Part shown: positions 15,913 to 25,177 of the stretch, in pieces | Layout: each line of letters opens with the position of its first letter | Position numbering within the stretch: position 1 is the stretch's first letter | From: Kaistia soli DSM 19436 | Lineage (GTDB): Bacteria > Pseudomonadota > Alphaproteobacteria > Rhizobiales > Kaistiaceae | Length of the DNA stretch: 64,000 bases | Assembly: GCF_900129325.1 (NCBI RefSeq) | Contig: NZ_FQUP01000004.1 | Coordinates: forward strand, 124,001-188,000 | Direction: 5' to 3' | Program-made: the position numbers and the translations under genes | Notes under the pieces: model-generated | Seen by the model: only the letters and a program-made list of their open reading frames with translations | Database searches by the model: none | What the model was told of the DNA's origin: nothing

Positions 15913-16616
15913 GCGCGCTCCTTTCCCTCGATGGCGTCACCGTCACCCGTGCCGGCAAGACGGTTCTGGCCGGCGTCGATCTCGCTCTCTACCAAGGCGA
16001 AAGGCTGGCGGTGATCGGACCGAACGGGAGCGGCAAGACGACCCTGCTGCGCACCATTGTCGGGCTTGAGCAACCTGCCGGCGGCCGCATCCGCCTTTTC
16101 GGGGAGGACTGCTCGAACGAGCGGCAGTTTCGCCGCTTTCGTCCTCGCATCGGCTTCCTGTTTCAGGACAGTGACGACCAGTTGTTTTGTCCGAGCGTGA
16201 TCGAGGATGTCTCCTTCGGACCGCTCAATATCGGCTGCAGCCATGCGCAGTCGATGGAGCGCGCGCAGGCAGCGCTTGACGACCTCGGCATAGGCCACCT
16301 TGCCGACCGGATCAGCCATCGGCTTTCCGGCGGAGAAAAGCGGCTCGTCTGCCTAGCCGGGTTGCTCGCCATGAATCCCGAGGTGCTGATGTTGGACGAG
16401 CCGACCAACGGAGTCGATGCGGATAATGGACAATTGCTGCTCGCCGCGCTCAACGCCTACCGGGGGGCGATGCTGCTCGTATCCCATGACGTCGAGTTTG
16501 TAAGCCAGCTAGCGACCCGCGCGGTGGTTGCGCAGCATGGGCGGCTGTTATCCGCCGAAATCCATGAGCACGTGCATTTCCATCATCACCGGCACGTCCA
16601 CACGAAGCCGGAATAG
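15909..16616 (+). CDS. nikO: ECF transporter ATP-binding protein NikO (CbiO-like)
   Basis: A 235-aa cytoplasmic ABC ATPase. Walker A is GPNGSGKTTLL, Q-loop FLFQDSDDQLF, signature LSGGEKRLVCLAGL, Walker B VLMLDEPTNGVD, and the H-loop lies in LLVSHDVEF. It ends in a histidine-rich tail, EIHEHVHFHHHRHVHTKPE, not needed for ATPase folding; this may buffer metal at the cytoplasmic exit (inference). Last gene of the nik operon. Confidence 0.9.
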   Translation: MSALLSLDGVTVTRAGKTVLAGVDLALYQGERLAVIGPNGSGKTTLLRTIVGLEQPAGGRIRLFGEDCSNERQFRRFRPRIGFLFQDSDDQLFCPSVIEDVSFGPLNIGCSHAQSMERAQAALDDLGIGHLADRISHRLSGGEKRLVCLAGLLAMNPEVLMLDEPTNGVDADNGQLLLAALNAYRGAMLLVSHDVEFVSQLATRAVVAQHGRLLSAEIHEHVHFHHHRHVHTKPE

Positions 16617-17052
16617 GGGCGCCCACGGCACTTGTGACATCGGCCCTCAGCTCGACCAGAGCCGACCTGCAGCCAGCCACACCACATTGACCATAATAGT
16701 TGCATGCATCGACCAGAAGCTTCGCCCCCGGATGACAGGCGGAGACCAACCATTCCCGCCGCCACCCGCGAGGTCAACTAGCGCGAGAATGTGCAGTCGG
16801 TCGATCTTCCATATGGGAGATGGATCACGCCCTCGGCGTGCGGCAATACGAAAACTGGGGCTCAGAGGAGCCTGCGGTGGTGACGATCGCCCCATGGTTG
16901 CCGTCCCGGAGCCATGAATTTTCCATAATCCTTGCTCGCAGCACGGTGATAATTGTCTCCATTCGTGTTTGTCTGCGACAGGGATTCGGGCTGATGCCTG
17001 TGGGGGAAGGGCTCTACACGGCAGGGCACGCATTGTTCACAAGGGGGGCCGC
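16617..17052. other. Intergenic region before the cyo operon
   Basis: 436 bp between nikO and cyoA. I see no convincing gene, RNA or repeat. It should hold the cyoABCD promoter, but no pair of hexamers is good enough to call. Confidence 0.5.
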
Positions 17053-17973
17053 GTGAAGTCCAGGGGAATTGTCGGGCTGGTTGCTGCAGCCGTTCCAGCG
17101 GCCGCCTGGCCAGGGATCGCTTGCGCAGGGAGCTTTCTGGAGCCTGCGGGACCGATCGCCGCGGGTCAGATCTCGCATTTTGGTGTCATCAGCACGCTGA
17201 TGCTCATCGTCATCGTGCCGATGTTCGTGGCGCTGCCGATCGTGCTGCTGCGCTACCGTCGCGGCGGCAAGGGTACCTATCGGCCGGACTGGGAGTTCAA
17301 CTGGGGTCTCGAGGCGCTCATCTGGGGCGTCCCGGTCGCGCTTGCATTCGCTCTTGGCACCGCACTCTGGAAGCACACGCTGCAACACGACCCCTATCGT
17401 CCGCTCGGTCCGGAGCCGCTGCTGGTCGAGGTGGTGGCGCTGGACTGGAAATTCCTGTTCCTCTATCCCGAGCAAGGCGTGGCGACACTCGATCTGCTGG
17501 CCCTGCCCGAAAACCGCCCGGTCACCTTGAAACTGACCAGCGGGACGGTAATGCAGTCCTTCATCATTCCCAGTCTCGCCGGGCAGATCTACGCGATGGC
17601 GGGCATGCAGACGCAGCTCAATGTGCTTGCCGACAAGACCGGCGACCTAATCGGCCGCAACACCCAGTATAACGGCCTCGGCTTTGCCACCCAGTCCTTC
17701 AAGACCAGTGTGATGAGCCAGGAAGCGTTCGCGGCCTGGGTCCAGACGACGAAGGCACAGACGGCCGCGCTCGATGCCGCCGGATACCAGACCCTGCTCA
17801 AGCCCTCGGTGGTCAGCGAACCTGTGCTCTATGGCAATTTCGCGCCCGGCCTGTTCGACAAGGTGATCGCAAGCTTCTCGCCTGGCATGGCACAAGGACA
17901 CGCCCATGCGGGAATGTCCGCCTCCACATCGCCCCACCACGAACATGATCACATGCAGGAGGCTGGACGATGA
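17053..17973 (+). CDS. cyoA: Cytochrome bo3-type ubiquinol oxidase subunit II
   Basis: A 306-aa membrane-anchored periplasmic subunit. A signal/lipoprotein-like N-terminus (PGIACAG, imperfect lipobox) is followed by two helices (GVISTLMLIVIVPMFVALPIVLLRY and LIWGVPVALAFALGTALW) and a cupredoxin domain (LDWKFLFLYPEQGVAT, MQSFIIPSLAGQIYAMAGMQ). The CuA cysteines of cytochrome c oxidases are absent, which marks a quinol oxidase. The tail is His/Met rich (GHAHAGMSASTSPHHEHDHMQ). The GTG at 17053 has AAGGGGGG upstream; longer starts are unlikely. It overlaps cyoB by ATGA. Confidence 0.88.
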   Translation: MKSRGIVGLVAAAVPAAAWPGIACAGSFLEPAGPIAAGQISHFGVISTLMLIVIVPMFVALPIVLLRYRRGGKGTYRPDWEFNWGLEALIWGVPVALAFALGTALWKHTLQHDPYRPLGPEPLLVEVVALDWKFLFLYPEQGVATLDLLALPENRPVTLKLTSGTVMQSFIIPSLAGQIYAMAGMQTQLNVLADKTGDLIGRNTQYNGLGFATQSFKTSVMSQEAFAAWVQTTKAQTAALDAAGYQTLLKPSVVSEPVLYGNFAPGLFDKVIASFSPGMAQGHAHAGMSASTSPHHEHDHMQEAGR

Positions 17974-20099
17974 ACTGGGAGCTGATATTCGGCCAGATCA
18001 CGTGGAACTCCTTTGTTTTCGCCGGTGCGATCGAGAACCCCTCGCTCAGCGAGTTCATCGCCTCGGGCGCAGGAACGGTCGCGGTGCTGGGCGCGCTCGC
18101 CAGCGTCATCCTGCTGACGGTCAAGCGATGGTGGGTGCCGCTGTGGCGTGACTGGTTGACCAGCGTCGACCACAAGAAGGTCGGCATCATGTACATCGTC
18201 ACCGCGCTGGTGATGTTCGCCCGGGCAGTCATCGAGGGAGCGCTGATGCGCGCTCAGCAATTGTCCGCCGTAGACAACAGCGGCTTCCTGTCGGCGGACC
18301 ATTTCGGGCAGCTCTTCAGCACCCACGGCACGATCATGATCTTCTTCGTGGCGATGCCTTTCATCACCGGGCTGATGAACTATGTGATGCCGCTGCAGAT
18401 CGGCGCGCGTGACGTGTCCTTCCCGCTGCTCAACGCCATCTCGTTGATGCTGACGATCGCCGGCGCGATCCTGATCATGGTCTCGCTCGTGATCGGCCAG
18501 TTTTCCACCGGTGGCTGGACGGCCTATCCGCCCTTCACCGGAATCCACTTCAGTCCCGGCCAAGGCGTCGACTACTGGATCTGGGCGGTATCGCTCGGCT
18601 CGATCGGCTCGACGCTGACAGGCCTCAACTTTGCCGTAACGATCTACAAGAAGCGCTGCCCCGGCATGACGCTGTTCCGCATGCCGCTGTTCTGCTGGAC
18701 GACGCTCTGCACCTCGATCCTGATGATCTTTGCGATGGCGCCGCTTACCGCCGCGACGATCATGCTGGCCCTCGACCGCTATGCCGGCTTTCACTTCTTC
18801 ACGAATGGCGCCGGCGGCAACATGATGAACTATGCGAACCTCTTCTGGCTGTTCGGCCATCCCGAGGTCTACATTCTCATCCTGCCGGCCTTCGGCGTCT
18901 GGTCAGAGGTGGTCGCAACCTTCTCCAGCAAGCGCATCTACGGCTATACCTCGCTGGTTTACGCCACGATGTGCATTGCCGTGCTCTCGTTTGCAGTGTG
19001 GCTGCATCACTTCTTCACCATGGGCCAGAGTGCCAATGTGAATGCCGTCTTCGGTATCGCGACGATGGTGATCGGCGTACCGACGGGTGTGAAGGTCTAC
19101 GACTGGCTGCTGACCATGGTGGGCGGGCGCATCCGCTTCACCACCCCGATGCTGTTCCACATCAACTTCCTGCTCACCTTCATTCTCGGCGGCATGACCG
19201 GCGTGTTGCTGGCCAATCCGGGCATTGACTTCCAGGTTCACAACACGCTGTTCCTGGTGGCCCACTTCCACAACATGATCATTCCCGGTGTGTTGTTCGG
19301 CATGTTCGCGGCCGTGCAGTTCTGGTTCCCGAAAGCCTTCGGGTTCCGGCTGCACGAAGGCCTGGGCAGGGCCTCGTTCTGGTGCTTCGCGCCGGGCTTC
19401 CTGCTGGCCTTCTTCCCGCTCTACTGGCTGGGCATGATGGGAGCCACGCGCCGCACCTATATGTGGACGGACCCCGCCTACCTGCCCTGGCTCGCCCTCG
19501 CCATGGCCGGTGCTGTCCTGATTCTCACCGGCTTCGCCCTGATGGTGACGCAGATCGTTGTGTCAGTGCGCCGGCGCGCCGAGCTCGCCGCTCCGCTGGG
19601 CGACCCATGGGACGGGCGGGCGCTCGAATGGTCGATACCTTCCCCGCCGCCTGACTGGAACTTTGCCGTGCTGCCGGAGGTGTCCTCAAGGCATCCCTTC
19701 TATGAAGCCAAGAAGGCCGGCACCGCCTACCGCTCGCCGACGGCCTATGAGGATATCGAGGTGCCACGCAACACCGCGACGGCGCCGCTGATCGGCCTGT
19801 TCGCTTGCGCCTGGGCGTTCGGCCTCGTCTGGCACATCTGGTGGCTGGTGGTGGTGTCCTTCGTGCTGATGTGGGCTGTGGTCATCGCGCGTTCCTTCGC
19901 GAGCGATACCGAGGAGATCATTCCGGCCGCCACGGTGAAGGCGGCGAACGAAGCGTTCCTCGCCGCTGTGCGCGCCACCCCTGGCGTGACTCGCGATCAG
20001 GAGATGACAGCTGCAAACCGGGGCCGGGCCGTCCCGGAAAGTCTGGAGGGGGGCGCCGGCGTCCTGTCTTCCGGCGCTACCGTGGGAGTGTCGCGATGA
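17970..20099 (+). CDS. cyoB: Cytochrome bo3-type ubiquinol oxidase subunit I
   Basis: A 709-aa heme-copper oxidase core that reduces oxygen to water and pumps protons. The ligand motifs are all present: THGTIMIFF (low-spin heme), WLFGHPEVYILILPAFG (CuB His and cross-linked Tyr), VWLHHFFTMG (CuB His pair) and LVAHFHNMI (heme ligands). About 14-15 membrane segments are predicted, and the protein closely follows E. coli CyoB to TLEW-like (ALEWSIPSPPPDWNFAVLP). In the quinone-binding helix the E. coli Arg71...Asp75 pair reads RAVIE, so the acidic residue is Glu. Confidence 0.93.
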   Translation: MNWELIFGQITWNSFVFAGAIENPSLSEFIASGAGTVAVLGALASVILLTVKRWWVPLWRDWLTSVDHKKVGIMYIVTALVMFARAVIEGALMRAQQLSAVDNSGFLSADHFGQLFSTHGTIMIFFVAMPFITGLMNYVMPLQIGARDVSFPLLNAISLMLTIAGAILIMVSLVIGQFSTGGWTAYPPFTGIHFSPGQGVDYWIWAVSLGSIGSTLTGLNFAVTIYKKRCPGMTLFRMPLFCWTTLCTSILMIFAMAPLTAATIMLALDRYAGFHFFTNGAGGNMMNYANLFWLFGHPEVYILILPAFGVWSEVVATFSSKRIYGYTSLVYATMCIAVLSFAVWLHHFFTMGQSANVNAVFGIATMVIGVPTGVKVYDWLLTMVGGRIRFTTPMLFHINFLLTFILGGMTGVLLANPGIDFQVHNTLFLVAHFHNMIIPGVLFGMFAAVQFWFPKAFGFRLHEGLGRASFWCFAPGFLLAFFPLYWLGMMGATRRTYMWTDPAYLPWLALAMAGAVLILTGFALMVTQIVVSVRRRAELAAPLGDPWDGRALEWSIPSPPPDWNFAVLPEVSSRHPFYEAKKAGTAYRSPTAYEDIEVPRNTATAPLIGLFACAWAFGLVWHIWWLVVVSFVLMWAVVIARSFASDTEEIIPAATVKAANEAFLAAVRATPGVTRDQEMTAANRGRAVPESLEGGAGVLSSGATVGVSR

Positions 20100-20728
20100 G
20101 CCTTTCCGAACGCCTCCATCCCGGCATCAACCTCGCCGGCACAGATCCCGAAGGCCATGAAGCCGCCGAAGAGGTCCTGTTCGGCTTCTGGATCTTCCTG
20201 ATGAGCGATCTGGTGCTGTTCGCAGTGCTGTTCGCGACCTACGCCGCGATGAGCGTCCAGGGCATCGCCGAAGGTCCCGGGCCCGCAGAGGTCTTTGATC
20301 TGACCGCCGCATTCCTCGAAACGCTGCTGCTGCTGCTCTCCAGCTTCGCCTTCGGTTTCGCCCTGCTGGCGATGAAATATCGCGAGAACCGGCGCAGCGT
20401 GCTGGCCTGGCTGCTCGTCACTGGGATCCTCGGCGTCGCTTTCGTCGGCATGGAACTGCACGACTACTACGTCATGGCCACTGCGCATGAGGCAACCCCG
20501 CAGGTGAGCGGCTTCCTCTCGGCCTACTACCTGCTGACCGGCACGCATGCGCTGCACGTGTCGTCCGGGCTGGTATGGATGGCGATCATGGCGATTCAGA
20601 TCGCGGTGTTCGGCTTCGACAAGCGGGTGAAGCTGCGGCTGATGCGCCTCGCCCTGTTCTGGCACATGCTCGACGTGGTCTGGATCGGCATCTTCACCTT
20701 TGTCTACCTGTTCGGGGTCGCGTCATGA
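20096..20728 (+). CDS. cyoC: Cytochrome bo3-type ubiquinol oxidase subunit III
   Basis: A 210-aa subunit with five membrane helices. The start at 20096 (MSLSERLHPGINLAG) overlaps the cyoB stop by ATGA; the open frame runs further upstream but that part is antisense shadow of cyoB. Conserved regions are LFGFWIFLMSDLVLFAVLFATYAA, FVGMELHDYYVM and GTHALHVSSGLVWM with the subunit III histidine. Confidence 0.92.
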   Translation: MSLSERLHPGINLAGTDPEGHEAAEEVLFGFWIFLMSDLVLFAVLFATYAAMSVQGIAEGPGPAEVFDLTAAFLETLLLLLSSFAFGFALLAMKYRENRRSVLAWLLVTGILGVAFVGMELHDYYVMATAHEATPQVSGFLSAYYLLTGTHALHVSSGLVWMAIMAIQIAVFGFDKRVKLRLMRLALFWHMLDVVWIGIFTFVYLFGVAS

Positions 20729-21069
20729 GCAACCGGGTTCCCGCCGACATCATGCCGGGTGCGTATGAGGAGGAGAGACGCGAGCGGCTCAGTTATGTGA
20801 TCGGCCTTATCCTGGCGCTGACGCTGACCGCTGGCGCCTTCGCGGTGGTCTGGCTGGACCTGCTGAGCGGAGGCGCCGCACTCGCCGTACTCGGGCTGCT
20901 CGCCTTTATTCAGGCGGTCGTGCACCTGCGTTTCTTCCTGCACATCGACCTTGAACGCTCGCATCGCGACGACTTGATGCTGATCCTGTTCACCGTGTTG
21001 ATCCTGCTGATCATGGTGTCGGGCACGGTCTGGATCCTCTACGATCAGCACGTCCGAATGATGCCCTGA
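20725..21069 (+). CDS. cyoD: Cytochrome bo3-type ubiquinol oxidase subunit IV
   Basis: A 114-aa protein with three helices (YVIGLILALTLTAGAFAVVW, ALAVLGLLAFIQAVVHLRFFLHI, LMLILFTVLILLIMVSGTVW). The QAVVHLRFFLHID segment is the family hallmark. It overlaps cyoC by ATGA and ends the operon; no cyoE (heme O synthase) gene follows. Confidence 0.9.
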   Translation: MSNRVPADIMPGAYEEERRERLSYVIGLILALTLTAGAFAVVWLDLLSGGAALAVLGLLAFIQAVVHLRFFLHIDLERSHRDDLMLILFTVLILLIMVSGTVWILYDQHVRMMP

Positions 21070-21238
21070 CGGCCAGACCGGCTCATGGCGCAGTGGCCGG
21101 CTGAAGACATCTGCTATGGCTGTCCCGCTTCGCGGATCGGCATTGATCCACCACCGAGGCGTGGGCATGCACGTCGCGAAGTCGACGATCCGGGACCGAT
21201 CTTTGGACTGATGCAACGATGACGGCGGGAATGGCGCT

Positions 21239-22399
21239 TTGACTGTATCGAACCTGTCGTCTGCCGATGGAAACGCGGCGCCGCTGGATATCGACGGCGC
21301 GATCTACAGCCTCTACGAGGCGTCCTTGAGCGCGGACCTCTGGACATCGGCCCTGGAAAGAGTTGCAGCACTTTCCGCCTCGGTTGGCGCAGTCATATTC
21401 GCGAAGTCTCCGCAGGGCTGGACTGTTCCATCCTGTTCGGCCGGCATCGCCGATGCGGTGGGTTCATATCTGGACGAGGGATGGTCTGGGCGAAACCCCT
21501 GGCTCGAAGGAAGGATTCCGGCCGGCTTTCATGCCGGCGATGTCTATACGGAGCAGGACATTCTCGATCTTTCGGAAGCATCGCGGAATGCTTTCTATGC
21601 CGACTTCCTTTCCCGCTTCGGGATCTCCCATGTGATGGCGTCCATCATTCATTCGGAACTCGGGAGTCCCACCAGCATTGTTGTCTGCCGGGCCCGTTCC
21701 GAGGGGTCGTTCGAGGACGCTGACCGGAAGGCCCTGCTGCTGCTCGCCCGTCACCTCGAGCAGTCGCTGAGGATAACGGCGGCCTACCTGAAGTCGAAGG
21801 TCGCCGGCAGCACGGTCGCAGAGGCCTTTGACGCGATGGACCAGCCGGCACTCATCCTTGACGAGAAGATGCGCCCCCTCCGGCTCAACCGGTCTGCGGG
21901 GAAGCTTGTCGGCCGCTATTTCGTCGAAAGCGAAGACGGTCTCCGGCCGACCATCTCGGCCGATGTCGAGGACTTCGTCTCGACCGTTGAACGAGCGCAG
22001 GCGGACACGCGCCTCCGCGAACAGATCCCGCATCCAGCCACCATTTCCGACCCCGAGGGTGAGAAGCGCCTCGTGGTATGGACGGCGCCGCTCGTCGGAA
22101 CCTCGGCCGATGCCCTTGGCTTCGTGAAGCCCGAGAAACACGTCCTGATGCTGGCGAAAGACCTGGAGACCGATCAGCTGATCGAGCCGACGATCATCCG
22201 CAAGGTGTTCGGATTGACGACGGGAGAGGCGCGCCTGGCGTCCCTGCTCGCCGGCAGCCGGGACGTAAAGGAGGCGGCAAGGGCGCTCGGCATCTCGGAG
22301 GGCACCGCCCGGGTCGTCCTCAAGCGCATATTTTCAAAGGTCGGCGTCAGTCGGCAGGTCGAACTCGTGTCTCTGCTGAGACGATTGATCCTGCAGTAA
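21239..22399 (+). CDS. LuxR-family HTH transcriptional regulator
   Basis: A 386-aa regulator starting at a TTG. Residues about 20-320 form a large N-terminal sensor region, perhaps PAS-like around DQPALILDEKMRPLRLNRSAGKLVG, with no domain I can name firmly. The C-terminus is a LuxR/NarL-type HTH: VFGLTTGEARLASLLAG, DVKEAARALGISEGTARVVLKRIFSKVGVSRQVELVSLL. It stands alone between cyoD and a convergent transporter gene, so its targets are unclear. Confidence 0.8.
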   Translation: MTVSNLSSADGNAAPLDIDGAIYSLYEASLSADLWTSALERVAALSASVGAVIFAKSPQGWTVPSCSAGIADAVGSYLDEGWSGRNPWLEGRIPAGFHAGDVYTEQDILDLSEASRNAFYADFLSRFGISHVMASIIHSELGSPTSIVVCRARSEGSFEDADRKALLLLARHLEQSLRITAAYLKSKVAGSTVAEAFDAMDQPALILDEKMRPLRLNRSAGKLVGRYFVESEDGLRPTISADVEDFVSTVERAQADTRLREQIPHPATISDPEGEKRLVVWTAPLVGTSADALGFVKPEKHVLMLAKDLETDQLIEPTIIRKVFGLTTGEARLASLLAGSRDVKEAARALGISEGTARVVLKRIFSKVGVSRQVELVSLLRRLILQ

Positions 22400-22527
22400 G
22401 TGGCGTCCGCCGACCTCGACGACTGTATGTGTCTAGGCGGAAACCAGCGGCGATGGAAAAAGCGCCAGGCTGAGCCCGATCCTGGCCGGCCTGCCGTTGC
22501 CAGACCCGAACGCGAAACAGAACGCCC

Positions 22528-24213
22528 TCATTTGAGGAAGGTCACCATGAGGATCCCGCCGATCGTCAGGAGCGTATTGGAGACAGCATAGGGGATCGTA
22601 TAGCCGAGGGTGGGAACCTGGCTTTCCGCTTGGTCTGTCAGGAGGCCCAGCGTTGCCGTCGACGTGCTGGCGCCTGCGCAGCAGCCGAGAACGAGCGCAT
22701 CGTCGAACCGGAAGATATACTTCCCGATCAGCAGTCCGAGTGTCACCGGCAGGCTGGTTGCCAGCATGCCCCACAGGAACAGCGGCAGCCCGACATGCTG
22801 GACCCCCTCGACGAAACTCGAACCCGAGGTAATTCCGATGACCGCGATGAAGAGGTTGAGGCCGACGACGTTCATGAACCAGATGACGGGCGGAGGAATA
22901 TTCCCGAAGGTCGGGAAGGTCGAACGCTGCCATCCCGCCGCGATCCCGGCGAAGAGGACGCCACCGGCCGTGGAGAGCGTCAGCGGGACGCCGCCCAGCA
23001 TTAGAACCGGCACTCCGACGAGAGCGCCGATCGCGATCATGAGGAACATCGTTGTGACGTCGGTTTCCTTGTCGGAAAAGTCCGCCCGGCCGATGGTGGC
23101 TATCGAGGCCCGGATTCGCTCGGGCTGACCGACGACCGTCAGCACGTCGCCCCGATGGATCGCTGTGTTGGGCAGAATGGGGATCTCGTCCCCCATGGCG
23201 CCGCGACGGATGCGCGTGAGGAAGATGCCGTGTGTCGCCTCCATATGTGCGAGTTCGGCGAGGGTCTTGCCATCGACTGCCCGCCGGGTGACGACGACAT
23301 CGACACCAGTTGTCGGTATCGTCAGCAGTTCGAGATCTTCGACCTCCTCCGCGCCGACGTCGAAGAGCCGTTGCAGGCCGCCGCGCGGTCCGGCAATGCT
23401 GACGACGTCCCCGGACCTCAGCACCGTCGCCGGATGAGGTTCGAGAAGGGCTCTGTCGCGGCGAAGCTGGCCGAAGAAGCACCGGGATCGGGTCTCGCGG
23501 ACCTCGATCTCTTCGATCGTTCTTCCGATCTGCGGCGAGCCCTCGAACAGACGGTAGGTTCGCAGTACGTAATGATGCCATGAAGTTCCGGCGCCGTGGG
23601 CCGATCCGCCCAGCCGCTTCTCGTAGGCGCGACAGGCTTTGGCCAGATCGATGCGGAGCACCCGCGGCCCCAGTTGCGAAATGATGAGGATCGGACCGAT
23701 CGTGCCGAAGATGTAGGTCATGGCGAAAGCGGTCGAGAGCGCCCCGACCATGGCACGGGTCTCATCTGCAGAAAGGCCGAGGCCCTGGATCGCACTGGTG
23801 GAAAGGCCGAGCGCAGCCGACGCCGTGGCCGCGCCGGCGAAGAGCCCCGACCCGTAGGAGAGATCATAGCCGGCCATTCGCGCCGCGCCATAAGCAGTGT
23901 CGAACGACACGGCGCACATCACGACGGCGAACAGCGCTTGAGGCGCGCCGTCCCGGGCCACGCCGCGAACGAATTGCGGGCCGACCCGATAGCCGATGGC
24001 GAAAAGAAAGAGCAGGAAGAAGACGATCGCGACATTGTGCGAGATGTCGATCCGCAATTGTCCGATCAGGATCCCGACGATGAGCGTGGCTGCCACCGTT
24101 CCCAGGCTGATCCCCCGATAGCGGAACGTCCCGATCGGATAGGCGACGGCCACGGTCAGAAAGAGTGCGATGGCGGGATTGTCCCGCAAGGCAGCTGCAA
24201 ACCAGTCCCACAT
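22528..24213 (-). CDS. AspT-family aspartate:alanine exchanger-like transporter with RCK_C domains
   Basis: A 561-aa inner-membrane protein with the AspT/YidE/YbjL duplicated-domain layout. Two hydrophobic halves (residues about 1-185 and 370-561) each carry a conserved Gly-rich turn (LFAGAATASAALGLSTSAIQ and LVLGCCAGASTSTATLGLLTDQ). Between them lie two TrkA-C-type (RCK_C) regulatory domains (RSGDVVSIAGP, RGDVLTVVGQPERI). The GxxTxxxAL-like repeats suit an amino-acid exchanger. It lies downstream of a truncated choloylglycine-hydrolase-type gene, and such hydrolases release glycine, taurine or other amines, a plausible link to amino-acid exchange (inference). Confidence 0.85.
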   Translation of the reverse strand: MWDWFAAALRDNPAIALFLTVAVAYPIGTFRYRGISLGTVAATLIVGILIGQLRIDISHNVAIVFFLLFLFAIGYRVGPQFVRGVARDGAPQALFAVVMCAVSFDTAYGAARMAGYDLSYGSGLFAGAATASAALGLSTSAIQGLGLSADETRAMVGALSTAFAMTYIFGTIGPILIISQLGPRVLRIDLAKACRAYEKRLGGSAHGAGTSWHHYVLRTYRLFEGSPQIGRTIEEIEVRETRSRCFFGQLRRDRALLEPHPATVLRSGDVVSIAGPRGGLQRLFDVGAEEVEDLELLTIPTTGVDVVVTRRAVDGKTLAELAHMEATHGIFLTRIRRGAMGDEIPILPNTAIHRGDVLTVVGQPERIRASIATIGRADFSDKETDVTTMFLMIAIGALVGVPVLMLGGVPLTLSTAGGVLFAGIAAGWQRSTFPTFGNIPPPVIWFMNVVGLNLFIAVIGITSGSSFVEGVQHVGLPLFLWGMLATSLPVTLGLLIGKYIFRFDDALVLGCCAGASTSTATLGLLTDQAESQVPTLGYTIPYAVSNTLLTIGGILMVTFLK

Positions 24214-24321
24214 GCGTACGCAATTCTCGCCTTTTGTGCCTGCCCAACAGCGTGTCGGAAAGGCGCGGGGAACTTTACCAGGTCTCGCAAAGGCGGCGGT
24301 CGCCTGGCGGATCCAGGCGCC

Positions 24322-24843
24322 TCAGGCCGAGCCCATCTGGCGATGGAGCAGGCCGGTTGCATCGTGGACGACATAGTGGAATGGGGACTCGGCGCCGCCG
24401 AGAAGGCCGAGCGGCTGCAGCATCACCGGTTGGACGGTAAACGCCGTCTTCACTTCGGCGACCGTCTCGAACTGGCCAACCGCCCAGGCGCCGAGGTCGG
24501 AGGCCGAAAGCACGGACCGGGTGACGTCCGCCGACTTCTGGGTACCCCCGGCCGCCGGATAGGACAGGAGGCTGAAGGTAAGCCCCTTGTCGTTGGGCCC
24601 CTCCAGTATCTTGAGGTCGGAAAAGCCGAGCGGCGCCTGCGGGGTCGGCGGCCGGTAAGGCATCGTCACCGCAATCGCGTGCCGACTTGTGAGTGTCAGC
24701 GCCGGTTGCCCCTCCACTTCGGAGACCGTTTCGTATCCGGTCGGGAAGAAGGTCACCTCAAGGGGAAGATCCATGGTCAATTCCAGCGTGCGGCCGAAAT
24801 AGGCCTTGCCGGCAGAATCCTGGTAGCCGAGCGAGGTGCACAT
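24322..24843 (-). pseudogene. Linear amide C-N hydrolase (choloylglycine hydrolase family), truncated
   Basis: A 173-aa product beginning MCTSLGYQDSAGKAYFGRTLE. Cys2 is the Ntn-hydrolase nucleophile and the arginine of GRTLE is the expected active-site residue. Homology continues to SPFHYVVHDATG and then stops at LLHRQMGSA; family members usually run to about 330-350 aa, so the second half of the fold is lost. The 108 bp to the AspT gene hold no continuation in another frame that I can recognise. Probably a broken bile-salt/penicillin-V-acylase-type enzyme; cytoplasmic or exported form unknown as no signal peptide is seen. Confidence 0.65.
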
Positions 24844-25177
24844 GGGCGCTGATCTCCTCTTTCTTGCGGTTCGGTTAGCGCGACCATCGCCGCGAGCCGA
24901 TCATAGGGGATGCCGGCGAGCATTTGCACGACGCGGATTCCGGACCCGTCACTCCTCGGTAGTTACGTGTGAAAGGTAAAATGAACCTGGCCGGGCGGAG
25001 GTCGAGACATTGTCGAGCTCCGCCGCCACTCCTATCGGGCAGGTTGATGCGCGCCGGCAAGCCTGTGGCAAGCAAGCGTCGCTTGTTTGGCGCCAAGCAG
25101 TTCCGGTGCACCGGCCACTGCCAGACGATGCGCGGGAAGGTCGCGCGCGGCGAGGCAGGAAGGATGAGGGTGGTGCC
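24844..25177. other. Intergenic region with no recognised feature
   Basis: 334 bp between the truncated amide hydrolase and a small minus-strand gene. Open frames here are short and unfamiliar. I see nothing I can support. Confidence 0.5.

Noticed and set aside
17053-21069. Possibility that the oxidase is a cytochrome c oxidase (cta/cox).
   Set aside because: Subunit II lacks the CuA cysteines and has the CyoA-type MQSFIIPSLAGQIYAMAGMQ segment, and subunits III and IV are of cyo type and order.
23596-24852. A 418-codon open frame on the plus strand opposite the AspT-type gene.
   Set aside because: It is antisense to a clear transporter with two conserved halves and its composition (Arg/Gly/Ala-rich, no domain) is that of a GC-rich shadow frame.
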